Source of the DNA: Dipteronia dyeriana
Taxonomy: Eukaryota > Streptophyta > Magnoliopsida > Sapindales > Sapindaceae
Reading direction: 5' to 3'
Length of the DNA: 64,000 nt
Assembly: GCA_032871835.1 (NCBI GenBank)
Contig: CM065297.1
Span: 25,119,598-25,183,597 of the forward strand
Shown piece by piece: positions 22,026 to 33,272 of the stretch; position 1 is the stretch's first letter; the number at the start of each line of letters is the position of its first letter. A program made the translations under genes and the position numbers. Below the pieces are notes generated by a model that saw only the letters and a program-made list of their open reading frames with translations, searched no databases and was not told the origin of the DNA.

Positions 22026-24774
22026 TGAAAATAATATGTACAAATACTAAACAACCTAGGGGGGGGGAATGAATAGGTTGTCTCTCACTTTTGACAAATC
22101 TTTCAAGACTAGTGACAAAACCTTGACAAGCATACAAATTAACATTCAACATGATTGTTATGAGAAAACAATATATTCATGTATGCTCAAATCTCCACTC
22201 TTAGTCTATAAAACATACAACAAAAATCAATGTATCTTATAAACAAATATATTCAATGTAGACAAAATTCCATAAGTTGTACTTAGAGTATTACAATGTG
22301 GTACTTTACAACTTGAATGGAATATCACAAGATACAAAGTTATCTAACATACACAAACAATATTGTGTAAGGAAGTCAACTTACATATAAAGTTCTATCC
22401 ATATTATTTAAATAACAATTATCAATATAAGAGAGATAGGGATAGAGAAAAGTTGACACAAGATATAACGTGGTAAACCTTCGAAGAGGAAACATCCACG
22501 GGTTAGCAACCGTCTGCAAACAAAATCCACTAGTAGATAAGAAAATTACAATCTCTCAAGTGACCCCTTCACCTAGAAACTACCCTCCTATCCTACTCAT
22601 GAAGATGTCGCCCTCATGCTCAACAATCTGAGGACTCATACCTCTTGTCAAGACTTCCTCGCTCACCCTTCCGGATCTTTACGACCCAAGGCAAGACTTA
22701 TTGCTTAACTATCCGAGTCCTCCCGACTCTAGTCAAGACTTCCTCGCTCACCATTTCGGATCCTCACGACCCTAGGAAAGACTTCCTTGCTTGACAATCT
22801 GAGGTCTCCCACCTCTTGCCAAGACTTCCTTGCTCAACAACATAGGTCTCACACCTATTATCAAGATTTCCTTTTCATAAGGCATCTAGGTGATCATGAA
22901 TGCAAAACGCAAACAAGCACGCAACATAGAATAAGATGATCAACAAATTCAATGGAAACAAGAATTAATCAATGAGCACATAAAGCATATTTTCTAGTTT
23001 ATAATCCAAAAGTGACACCACACAAGATGATGCATGAGAATATGAAATGTATGGATCAGGTACACTCCATGAAGATCTAGACATAGACAATAAAGTTCAC
23101 AAAACAAGATTGTCTAGATCTTATGCATGAATAAAAATCTAGAGCATGCCAAATTTCCAAACATACACTTTAAACCTAGATTTTATTCATGTTGCTAAAG
23201 CTTGAAATAAACATGTTCACGAAGTACATATTCAAGTCTTTAGTACTAACACTAAAATGCTAGAAACAAAAGATATGATCAATCAAATCTCTAGCAATCA
23301 TTTAGAGCATATATTCACAAAATAGTCAATTAAACTATAATAGACTCTAAATATAAAATCAAATGTGCTAATCCTATATCTATTCAACAGATGAGTTCTA
23401 GCACATGATAAGACTATTAATCATGAAAATAAAGTCAATCAAAGGACAAATAGTCCTAGATAAGATGCTAGCATAATACAACTCACAATCATGTGAAAAC
23501 ATAGGTTTGATTGAAACCTAACTAACAATCATGTTTCCAATTAAGCACAACTAGCATTTAATTGAATATCTATCACTAATCAACATATTTTCAAGACAAA
23601 TACACACAAGTAGGAAGAAGACCCAAGGTATTTGAACATTAGAATGAAGGAAATCAAAAGATAAACCAATACCTTGTCAATTTCAAGTACAGTCACGAAA
23701 ATGGTGTGATCCACCAGAAAATTTGAACAAATGACTTCAAGGTTACTTGGAGATGATAAAGGACTTCAATACGAAACTTCTCCAACTTGAATCACTCAAA
23801 TCAGATAAGAAATGAGAGAGATATGGTGATTCAAAGTTGAGAGAAAAAACCTGGAAATTTTCTGCACTACATTTTCTTCTTCCTTGGATTCAAATGAGAG
23901 AGAGAAGAGATATATAAAGGAGAGGGAACAAAAGAGCATGAAAGGACCAAAATAACCCCTTTGAGAATGTTTCCCCGAGATGGCACATGGGCATCTTGGG
24001 GTAGCAAGGAGTTGCAGCCGAGATGGCCACGCACCATCTCGGGCTTGCACCAATTGATGGTCTTTGGCCATGGTGCAACTCCCTTGCACTCCTCTCGCGT
24101 TCTTCGATCGTTCTCCGGCCTCCTAGCTCAGAATTCAAATCTGTTTATGGATTACGAACCATAACTCTCTCATAGACATGGACATATAAGATACTCAACC
24201 CAAAAAATAAGAATTCATCTCGATATACAAAGACAAAGATAATGTACACAACATGACTGGAAAGTATCATAACTTTTGACTCGAAACTTGAAATCAATAG
24301 TATGAGTAACCGAAATGACCGGAACTCAATCATGAATAATATAAGACTAAAATCAAGTTCAATATTCATGTTATACAAACATATAAACAAACAAACACAT
24401 TTCACACAAGAATGCAAACTACATAGAGATAGTCTCCAATCATGCATTTTCCAAAACATGTTACTTTCATACCAATGCATGAGCATTCAAATTCAAGTGT
24501 GTGAATGTGTTATACCAAATGATGCGCTAATGCAAGGACACAAATGTATAAATTGTGTGTGTGTGTGCCTTAGCCTTGAAAGAGAAAGGAAATGTCTTAA
24601 TATACCTTTATAGAACCATATTGCATCCTTTCTCTTTGAAGACTTTGAACTTATTTGAATAGTTGTCATTTCTTCTTTGAAGCTTGAATCATCATGAATC
24701 CTAGACAACTAAACAACACAAAGGAAATGTTGTTTTGATATAGAATAATGCCAACATAACTCATAAACCTAACA
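22026..24774 (-). mobile_element. Solo LTR F of a Sirevirus-type element
   Basis: A 2.75-kb LTR with TGAAAATAATATG and AAACCTAACA ends, flanked by a perfect 5-bp duplication and no internal region. This is the product expected from LTR-LTR recombination. It carries the same modules as C and D with its own sequence: G-run hairpin (22051-22081), hairpin array (22629-22875), TATA (23911-23918) and palindrome block (23973-24080). Short ORFs inside it are not genes. Confidence 0.9.
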
Positions 24775-24779
24775 AGTTG
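24775..24779. repeat. Right target-site duplication of solo LTR F
   Basis: AGTTG, identical to 22021-22025. Confidence 0.9.
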
Positions 24780-25010
24780 TGAATATTATTCAAAACCAAC
24801 TAAAGAATTGTGTCTACCTCATACATATGTATATGTATGAAAAATTCTTCCTTTCTCGTAGTCTTTTGACCTTATGATTATTTACTTTTGACAATTATAA
24901 TAATTAAACTATAAATGCTATAAGATTTGTTAAACTTGAAATCACTTTATTAATATGAAAAGATTATCAAATACATTATTATACTCTTGTTATCAAGCAT
25001 AATCCCAACA

Positions 25011-25640
25011 CAAACGTGGTGCTGATAAAGAGGAAGGATGGCTAGTGGAGGATGAGTATTGATTTCACCGACTTTAAGAAAGTGTGTCTGATGGATATTT
25101 TTCCCTTGCCTCGGATCAACCAGCTGGAGGATGCAACCGCTGGTCACGAATTGTTAAGCTTTATAGATTCCTTCTCGAGATACAACTAGATTCAAATGGT
25201 CAAACCCGATGAAGACCAAACATCCTTCACAACTGATCAGAGGTTACACTGTTACTTAAGAATGCCAGGCAACCTACAGGAGACTGATAAATAAGATGTT
25301 CGCCTGACAGATTGGTAGAAATATGGAGGTGTATATGGATGACATGCTGACAAAAAGTACAACGTCCGAAAAGCATGTGGAGGATCTCAAAGAAATATTC
25401 AAAGTGTTACGGAAGTTCGACATGAAGCTCAATCCAAAAAAGTGTGTTTGGGTTGCCCTCAGGCAGATTCCTAGGATTTCAAGTTCATTATAGAGGAATC
25501 AAAGTAAGCCCAGAAAAAATAAAGGTGTTGGAAGGGATGAGATCCCCGAAGACATTGAAGGAAATTCAAAGGCTAACAGGTTGATTAGCATCTCTAAACC
25601 GATTCATAAGCAAGTCAATAGACAAATGCCTTCCCTTTTT
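25011..25640 (+). pseudogene. Gypsy reverse transcriptase, N-terminal part missing
   Basis: Starts abruptly at copia B's LTR edge inside RT. Blocks seen across frames are VVLIKRKDG, RMSIDFTDF (about 25055), FPLPRINQLEDATAGHELLSF (about 25100), DEDQTSFTTDQ (about 25215) and VYMDDMLTKS (about 25332), where the usual catalytic YxDD is present as Y-M-D-D. KKCVW and FLGF-like words follow near 25440. Many stops and a deletion after the TTDQ block make it non-functional. It would copy element RNA into DNA. Confidence 0.8.
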
Positions 25641-26585
25641 TAGGGTGATCAAGAAAGGCAAGGGGGTAGAATGGAATGATCAGTGCAAGCAGGCATTCAG
25701 AAAGATCAAGGAGTACCTAGATAGAGCACCAATTCTATCTAAACCTCTTGAAAGAGAAGTGCTTTACCTGTACATATCAGTAACAGTTGTGGCAACAGGG
25801 TCAGTGCTGGTCAGGTTGAATGAGGGCGTACAAAAGCCAATATATTACACAAGCAAAGATTTGCTACCAGTTGAGACAACATACTTGCCAGCCGAACAAA
25901 TGGCACTGCACTTGTGACTGCGGCGAGGAAGTTGAGACCATATTTTCAAGCCCACAAGATTGAGGTCTACATAGACTGCTCGCTGAAACATATTCTATCT
26001 AAGCCTGAAGTATCTAAAGATTGACCAAATAGGCAGTGGAGCTGAGTGAATTTGACATAGCATATCTGCCAAGGGCCGTAATAAAGGGACAAGTAGTGGC
26101 TGATCTGATTACTGAAGTCACTGAACCAAACAACGAAGTGATCATAATGTTAAAAGAAAATGAAGAATTCCTCTGGAAACTACATGTGGATGGATCATCA
26201 AACATGCACGGCAGCAGGGCTGGGATAATTATATCCACACCAGAAGGTGACCAGGTAGTATGTACCCTATGATTTGACTTCAAAGCCACTAACTACGTGG
26301 CTGAGTATGAGGAACTTTTTACAGGACTCAGGGCTCGCAGGCTTAGGGGCAGACGAGTTGGAGATATTTAGTGATTCACAGGTAATGGTAAACCAAATCT
26401 TGGATGAATACCAACCCAACAACACCAACATGGCTGTATATCTAGGGATCGCCAGAATGTTACTTGGAAGATTCAAGGCGTACAAGATTACTCAGATCCC
26501 ATGGGAAAAGAATAAGAAGGCAGATGCTTTGTCAAAATTAGTATACGGTCAAAGGCCATCCCATTTGCTCACCTCGAGAAATTGA
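25641..26585 (+). pseudogene. Gypsy RNase H plus second RNase H-like segment
   Basis: At 25645-25917 is the first RNase H (WNDQCKQAFRKIKEYL, then YLYISVTVVATGSVLVR and PIYYTSKDLLPVETTYLPAEQ). At 26036-26585 there is another start, ELSEFDIAYLPR..IKGQVVADLI, then WKLHVDGSSNMHGSRAGIII, then AEYE..FTGLRA and ELEIFSDSQVMVNQI. These VDG, AEYE and SDSQ blocks belong to a second, archaeal-type RNase H. Dual RNase H is a hallmark of the Tat lineage. Frameshifts near 25915, 26030 and 26270 inactivate the region. Confidence 0.75.
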
Positions 26586-27890
26586 ACACTGAGGATCAAG
26601 AGGAAATGCTGGAGGTAAGAGCAGTAGAAGATGAACAAGCCACTTGGATGACCACGATCAGGGAACTTAGAGAACGGGACACTCCCGATGGAAGTAATTG
26701 AGGTAAAATGTCTCAGGTACAGAGTAGCCAAATACTCAATAGCTGAAAAAGAGTTGTACATGAGAGGATTTCCAAAGGCATTACAGAGGTACGTTTGCCC
26801 AGTAGAAGACAGGCGGATATTGGAAAGTGTCCATGGGGGAGTATTCTTGAATCGGTCAGGAGGTAAAAGCCTAGCACACAAAACACTCAGACAAGACTTC
26901 TATTGGCCGACCTTATGTCAAGATGCCTGGGCAGTCGCGGATCAATGTGGTGGCTGCCAAAGGATAGCTATTAACATCAAGAGGCCCCTTAAGCTGTTGA
27001 AGAACCTGCCGTCACCTTGGCCATTTTCCATGTGGGGGTTAGATTTGATCGGCCCAATGCCAACGATAACCAATAGAGGAGCGAAGCATGCCATTGTAGC
27101 CGTAGATTACTTTACAAAGTGGGTCGAGGCAAAGGCATTGGTACATATAACCGAAGCTAACACAACCAGTTTCATAAAGAAGAATATCATCTATAGGTTT
27201 GGGATCCCAGATACAATAATCACAGACAACGGGACCCAGTTCGACAATGATAACTTCAGGAACACGTGTCAGGATTTTGGTATTAAAAATTATTATGCTA
27301 CACCATCTCACCTTTAGACCAATGGCTAGACAGTAGCAATAAACAAGATAATCAAGCATACCCTAAAGGTAAAACATGATGCTAAGAAAGGAAACTAGGT
27401 AGACAAGCTACACGAAGTTCAATAAGCATATCAGACCGTGGAAATAACTTCGACAAAAGAGACTCCCAATTCACTAGCATTCAGAACAGAGGCAGTGATC
27501 CCAGTTGAAATATCTCATAACTCACCAAGGGTGCAACTTTTCCATCCTGAAGAAAATGTTGAAATGCTGGAACAGAACTTAGAAGAGCTAGAGGAAAAAA
27601 AGGACCTATCGAGAGTAAGAAACACCGCTTATTAGCAAGGGGTGGCCAGATATTGCAACTCACATGTCCAGGTGAGGAGATTCCAGCTTGGAGATCTAGT
27701 TTCGAGGAAAGTATCACCCAATATGATAGATAAATCAGCTGAGGCATTGGCAGATAGATGGGAAGGGCCATATGAGTGGTCGGGCTGGTCAACCATGGTA
27801 TCGCTTTGCCCGACCAGAAGGGAGCAAACTCCCCAGACCATGCAACACTCAGTACTTGAAGATGTTCTACCCTTAGGAGTTTGCTATTTT
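26586..27890 (+). pseudogene. Gypsy integrase with C-terminal domain, broken
   Basis: The best ORF is 26688-27317. It holds the zinc region VHGGVFLNRSGG..CGGCQ, in which the second His of the HHCC site reads Arg (N-R in place of N-H). The catalytic core follows: WGLDLIGPMP (first Asp, about 27035) and TDNGTQFDN (second Asp, about 27225). The frame ends at a TAG (about 27317) just before the catalytic Glu region. The C-terminal part continues at 27438-27635 (TEAVIPVEISHNSPRV) and 27642-27890 (ARYCNSHVQVRRFQLGDLVSRKV, then WEGPYEW). Several stops occur. No chromodomain is seen, as expected for Tat. Confidence 0.85.
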
Positions 27891-29139
27891 TTAATGTTTC
27901 ATTTTAGCATGAAATTACATTTGTTTTATTAGCTGATCGTTTGATGTTTCATTTTAGCATTTAATAAAAACCTGTGAGGGAATAATTTCAAATGCCAGGA
28001 ATAACGATCTAAATTTGCTTTCATACACAAAAGCAATCTCGGGGCACCTAGAAAATAGCTTAGTGCAGTTAGATGTGCCCGAGAGGCCCAGTGAGGGGCC
28101 AAAAACACATGTTGTAGAGACAACGTACACTCACCGAAACTAACTGGGTGCAATAAAGCACTGTTAGGGCGTCTTTAAGTCATATACACTTGATGGGATA
28201 CACCCAAAGTTGACTGAGGGATAAATATTTCTACTCAGAAATAGGCAAAATGTTAAGTGCATATAAAGTTAGTAGAAATATAAGATGCCCCATTACAACT
28301 AATCTTGATTAACAGACTATTGGGAGACGTCTATGTGACTTAGTTGACAGATAATAGACAGGAGTCTAAAAACTAGATACCATGCAAATGGGTTATGAAA
28401 TTGCACTTCTTGACGTAAAAATGGGAGTAATGAGTTGGTCGGGGTTCGAGTAATCAATTTGCTAACATGAGTGTTCTCCCTGACGCTGCCCAAATGAGGG
28501 ATTATGACAAACCTCGCAATATAAAGTTACTTGGCCAAAGTAGGGGCGATAGACATAATATAGTTCGAGATAATAAAAAATTCTAGCCAAGCAAGATAAA
28601 CCGGGTTTGTAGTGATGCATCCAAACCAGGCGCGGTTAAAAAATAAATGTTAGGCTAAGCAGTAGTCGTAACCAATTGTGCTAGTATGGTCTCAACCGAG
28701 ACAGTTGGCTCGGTGTAAAGTAATACACACAGTTCGAGCTAACCTAAAGCAATGGCAAAGGTAAACATACTTGTTCAGAAAATTGATCATTCGATTCAGC
28801 ATAACAGTAGGATTAAATTGTAGGAAGATTCACTATAAATGAAAGGTCCGGTCATAACCGAGATGATTAGTTCGACATGGCGAGACATGTATAGTTCAAG
28901 ATAACAAACGGCCGTAGCCATTCATAAGTTACCCAGTTTTTAGTTAGTTACCTATTTTGGCCTAGATTTTGGATTATCTCGGTTATTAGATGAAATGAAA
29001 AATCCATGCTAAGTTGCTTGCTTAAGTAGAAACGACAGAAAATGAGTTTATGTATATGTTAAAATGATGTTATTTACATTGAAAATGAAGAGATTAAAAA
29101 ACAGTGGCTAAACAGCTAACGGTGGCAAGTGGTAAAGAG
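27891..29139. other. Untranslated gypsy region between integrase and the antisense ORF
   Basis: About 1.2 kb with no coding signal I recognise on either strand. A phrase of about 20 bp (TGTTTCATTTTAGCAT) is duplicated at about 27893 and 27943. In Tat elements this region is normally non-coding. Confidence 0.5.
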
Positions 29140-31941
29140 AACTAGCTAAGCATCTGGGGTATTATAAGGGCTTCCAGACCCAGATCCACCAGGTGGAAGG
29201 TCACCACCCTTATGGTCTTGGCTTAGGTCTCCAAAATCTCACCAAGTGATGTGATCTTTTGGGTCATCGACGATGAATGGAGAATAGTCTGTGCCTAAAA
29301 AAGGGCCAACATCAACCCCCTTGATCATGGCACCACTCTCTTTGCTAGTATGGAAAACCACCAGGGAAGACACCAAAGGAAGCTCTAAGTGCATAAGATG
29401 GGGATCCTTTTTGATGGATCGATAGTAGTGTCTCCACCTGATCCTTTGATTCCTAATGGAATTAGGAAAGTTGGTGAAAATACAGGTAAATGATGATATA
29501 GAAAGCACTTACAAAGACTCCATTGTTGAAGATCATGCAGATCCTCTTAGAGACACTACAACTCTAGCTTCTTTCTAGTACCCATCACCAATGTACCCAT
29601 CACCAATGTACCCATCGCCAACTAACATCGATCAAAGCATAGAGAGAGGATCAACATGAGAGCTACTTGAATGAGGACAAGGGGAGGATCTGGAAATAAG
29701 AGCAGATGAGAGAATCGAAGTAGTAGGAAGATCGTGACCAGAAGTGGAAGTGGTCAGAGGCGTCGTTAAAAGGGTTGGGTTTGTGACAGTTTACTCCCTT
29801 GAAATAACAGAACCCTCCCCAACCTAAGAGATATTTGTAGAGGTTCCTAAATCCTTTCCCTCAGGGGCTTGACCTTCACTTTACTTACATCGACATGCGA
29901 AAGAGAATGGAGAGGTGCGATGGAGGAGACATTCCCTAGCTGGCTCACCTCTACATCTTCAGCCAGCTTAACTGCGGCTCTAATCCTCGATTTGAGCACC
30001 AGGAGGAGTACTTGCTCCTCAGTAATGTCTAGTAAATATTCATCAATAAATTGCTCCTCCAAGTTAAGCCCACCATCGTTATAATTAGAGTCAGTAAAGA
30101 ATATATGACGTTTAATAGAGAACTGCATGAGAGACTTCCATAGACCATGTGTGAGCAGACTGAGGAAGGATGATCAGTCTGAACTTGAGAAGACTCGGGA
30201 TAAGTGAGAGGTATGACCAGATCAATAGCTTTAACCGGATTGGATGGAAGGGAAGAAGTTACAATGGCAACTCTATCGCCCCTCTTCTTTGACCACTACT
30301 CTCGTAAAATTAGGAAAGTCAAGGTCTCTTGATCATCCTCTTCTTTTTCATCGAGAATGATGAGGCCAATCTCTAGGTCGGATGGTAACAGATCAACATC
30401 ATGTGAAGCCTCTACCTTTTTTACGAATGGCCTTAGGGGTGGAAGACCTCTTCACAGTCTTAGAAACTTTACTGCCAGTGGTCTTTTCACCCGATTCTAC
30501 CTAACGGGATTGGACCTTACTTGGTTCATCTTTGTTTGGCCTATCCCTAGTGGGTTTATCTTTCCTTGATCTCTCTCTACTAGACCTTTCTCGATCAGAT
30601 TCCTAGGGGGCAGATTGTACCTGGCCAGATCTGTCTCTTAAAGATCCTCTCCAACCACCTCGAGGTAGAGCAACTTCACGACCGCTTATCTTGGCTAGTC
30701 CAGCAGAAATTGCCAAAGAATCATGATTAGACTCATATATGCTCCACCAAGTCATGCTCGGGGGGAGCAATTCCCTGAGCCACTTGATCAGCAGTAACTT
30801 TTTGGCTCACCCGATCAAGGTTCATAGCATTTTCAGCCTGCTCACTAGCGAACGATGTCCACCTCGAATACTGAAAAGACAAACATGAAGAAAAGCAGTA
30901 AGAACAGGTACATATAAATAAAGCACTAAGAAATATAGAAACAAGAGCCTACAACTTTTGCGATAGGCAAAAATCTTGAGCAAAAGTGCCACATTGATCA
31001 ACTCCTTATTCGATTACAAATTGTGGTGATCCTTGACCTCCGAAGAAGTCTGAGCTGCCTTCACAATAGTATTGGTCTGGTCCCTGGTCATCACATGCGC
31101 AGTTTTGTTCTATAGCTCGGGGCTATAGAACTGCCTTGGGACATTGCTTCGAGCCAGCCGATGAGTGGGATCAGCAACCACTGTCTCACCCCAATAGCCA
31201 TTGACAAAAAACTAACTATTCTTCCAGTACTTTTTCGGTGAAGGGAATCCCCAGATAAAACCCTTATGATCCTTATGCATGGAAGGAGTAGGCTTGCCAT
31301 TATACCTATGGGGAATCTAGTTGCTTGAAGGTCGACTAAAGATAAAAGGTCCCTCCAGTATCTGGTCGCCCCAGGGTATAAAAATTACGTATCTCTTAAG
31401 TGGTCGGGGGATACTTGGCCCCAATTTTCTTCCACAGGTGCCACAAGCTAATCAGCACCCGGTATGAGTTGGGGGTTAACTGAGCGGAGGCAATCAATAC
31501 ATCTGTCATGAATTGGGAAATAAAGGGCTGAATAGGGAGAGTGACCCCAGAGAACAACATGGCCCCATAGACAACGATCACACCGCAATGAGGATTCCAT
31601 AAACGTTCATTGATGCAAGATAGTTACACCAAATGTAGAAGGTCGAACCGATCCTTAAACTTCTCAAGCTCATCATCTGCCACCATGTTAATCTCGAAAT
31701 TGAAAGCACAAGGGTGATCGGCTATAAATCTCAACATACGTGCCCACCGTTCCCTTGGGACCTCTTTCATCCTTGGCATTTGCGAAACTATTTTCAAGTC
31801 ATTCGCTAGATGGACAATTTCTTTTGGAGAACCCCTGGTAGCTTGTCTTATGCTAGTTGTCTTTGACATATCTGGGAAAATATTAACAGAAGCAGAACCA
31901 GAAGCATTAGAAAATGATGGTACAAATTTAGAAAGAGCCAT
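29140..31941 (-). pseudogene. Antisense accessory ORF of the gypsy element, degraded
   Basis: The minus strand starts at the ATG near 31941. After ~100 codons and a stop, a short stretch at 31396-31581 reads LPIQPFISQFMTDVLIASAQ..PNSYRVLISLWHLWKK. This is the signature of the plant domain named 'putative gypsy type transposon' (Pfam Transposase_28, PF04195). Downstream pieces lie at 31091-31300, 29847-30128 (acidic, EEQ/DITEE-rich) and 29239-29508 (ending near FIVDDPKDHITW, then a GGDLPPGGSGSG tail). Tat elements such as Retand and Grande carry an extra ORF between pol and the 3' LTR, often antisense. The role of the protein is unknown. It is broken in many places. Confidence 0.65.
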
Positions 31942-32519
31942 AAAATAATCTACATTTTAAACAATAGGCTGAAATGAAGGAGTATATGCTTGACAACGAC
32001 CCCGAAGTATAGATTCAAGCCTAGTGATATTCTCATTATCGCCAGCCTCAATAGTATGCATGAGAAGTTTAAAATATTGATGCCGGAGAGACGGATCCAT
32101 ACTTGAGATATAAATGGATGTGGTGAAAATTCAAACAGTTCGTTAAGAAAAGAAGGGAGTGAAAGTTTGAAGAAGAAAAGAAGAACTAGGGTTTTTCTCC
32201 ACGAAAGGGATATGTAAGGTCGTGGGAAGTGAAATGATCCTATAGAAGTAGATGACATCATCAGAGTATACACACATCATCAGACGAGAGTAGAAGTAGG
32301 TGCACGCCAATAAAAAACCACATGCCGTTCGAAATTCAAAAAGATGGCTTAATGGATGCGTCAGCCCAAATAGGCGTGATTGACACCGATGCTTAGCTGT
32401 GAAGCAATAAATGTGCATTAATGGGCTACGAGACAAGAAAAAAGAACACATTAAACACACTTCACCGAGTGAGGTCCATTTGGAACGAGATACTCGGTCT
32501 TGTAAGTTTAAGGGGGTAT

Positions 32520-33272
32520 TGTTATTGGTAAAATTTGGACGTTTCCACATCAATAAAAGATAACCCGATTGAATAAACCCAAGTTGACCAAAGAGCACTC
32601 GTCAAACCCCCGACCAAGACAACACAAATAATCAGAATGGAAGACCCGATCGGGGCTGTCAAGATGGTCGGGGTAAAGACTGTGATCAGGTAAGATCATC
32701 GGTTGGGGAAAAGCAGGTCTGGTTGGGTTCAACAAATGGTCGGTTGCGTGACACGTGGACAACGTTCAGATTTATTGAAGTCATGACCCAAAGCATGTAA
32801 AGAATGAATCCTACTTAAATAAGGTGTCTAAAAGCACACTTTGATGAGGAAGTAAGTTTCCTTGTAGATATCAAAGTCCAGATTAGGCAAGAGACCTAAT
32901 ACAATCATAACACAATCAACGAGAGATAAGGAAGGAAGGAAACACGACTCCAATAAGTTAGATTTTTATTTAATTATGGGAACTTCCCTTACTTGTACGT
33001 CAAGATTAGGGTCCTATACATGAATAAATAGACCTAAATAACACCCAAAAAGGGTGAAGGTTAACCAAGGATAGAAGAGAGAGAGCAAGAGTGACTGTGT
33101 GCATGTACTCTTTCGATTACTAGTGGATTCTTCTTCTCTCGCCGGTATCGACAACTGTGGATGTTTCTCCACATTGGGGTTTTACCACGTAAAACCATGT
33201 GCTGCTATTTGCTTTTTATTTATTTTGGTTTGTAGTTTAATATTTATTCATCTTATTTGTTCGACGAGTACA
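32520..33272 (+). repeat. Probable 3' LTR of the gypsy element
   Basis: A purine tract AAGTTTAAGGGGG precedes TGTTATTGGTAAAATTTGG at 32520. The likely end is GAGTACA at 33272. It contains a possible TATA-like CTTAAATAAG at about 32814. The left LTR is outside the window, so the end point and the target duplication cannot be verified. Confidence 0.55.

Larger units (their letters stand above)
21482..25010 (-). repeat. 5' LTR of copia B, interrupted by solo LTR F
   Basis: The outer end (CATAATCCCAACA at 25010) and the inner end (TCTAGGGAAAAT at 21482) match LTR A in inverted order. Removing F and one copy of its duplication leaves only about 775 bp against 2313 bp in A. The missing part corresponds to A about 1075-2610, which includes the TATA box and U3 repeats; the break falls at a shared GTGT. 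Either B lost its promoter or A gained the segment. The TATA in A favours loss in B. Confidence 0.75.
1..33272 (+). mobile_element. Tat-like Ty3/gypsy element, split by nested copia insertions
   Basis: Visible parts in order on the plus strand are the gag remnant (1-761), RT (25011-25640), RNase H and a second RNase H-like segment (25645-26585), integrase (26688-27890), an antisense ORF remnant (29140-31941, -) and a probable 3' LTR (32520-33272). The 5' LTR and the start of gag are left of the window. Protease and the N-terminal part of RT are absent: they should lie between 761 and 25011, where only copia and Sirevirus DNA is found. A second RNase H and an antisense ORF between pol and the 3' LTR are known traits of the plant Tat lineage (Ogre, Retand and Grande groups). 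Confidence 0.7.
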
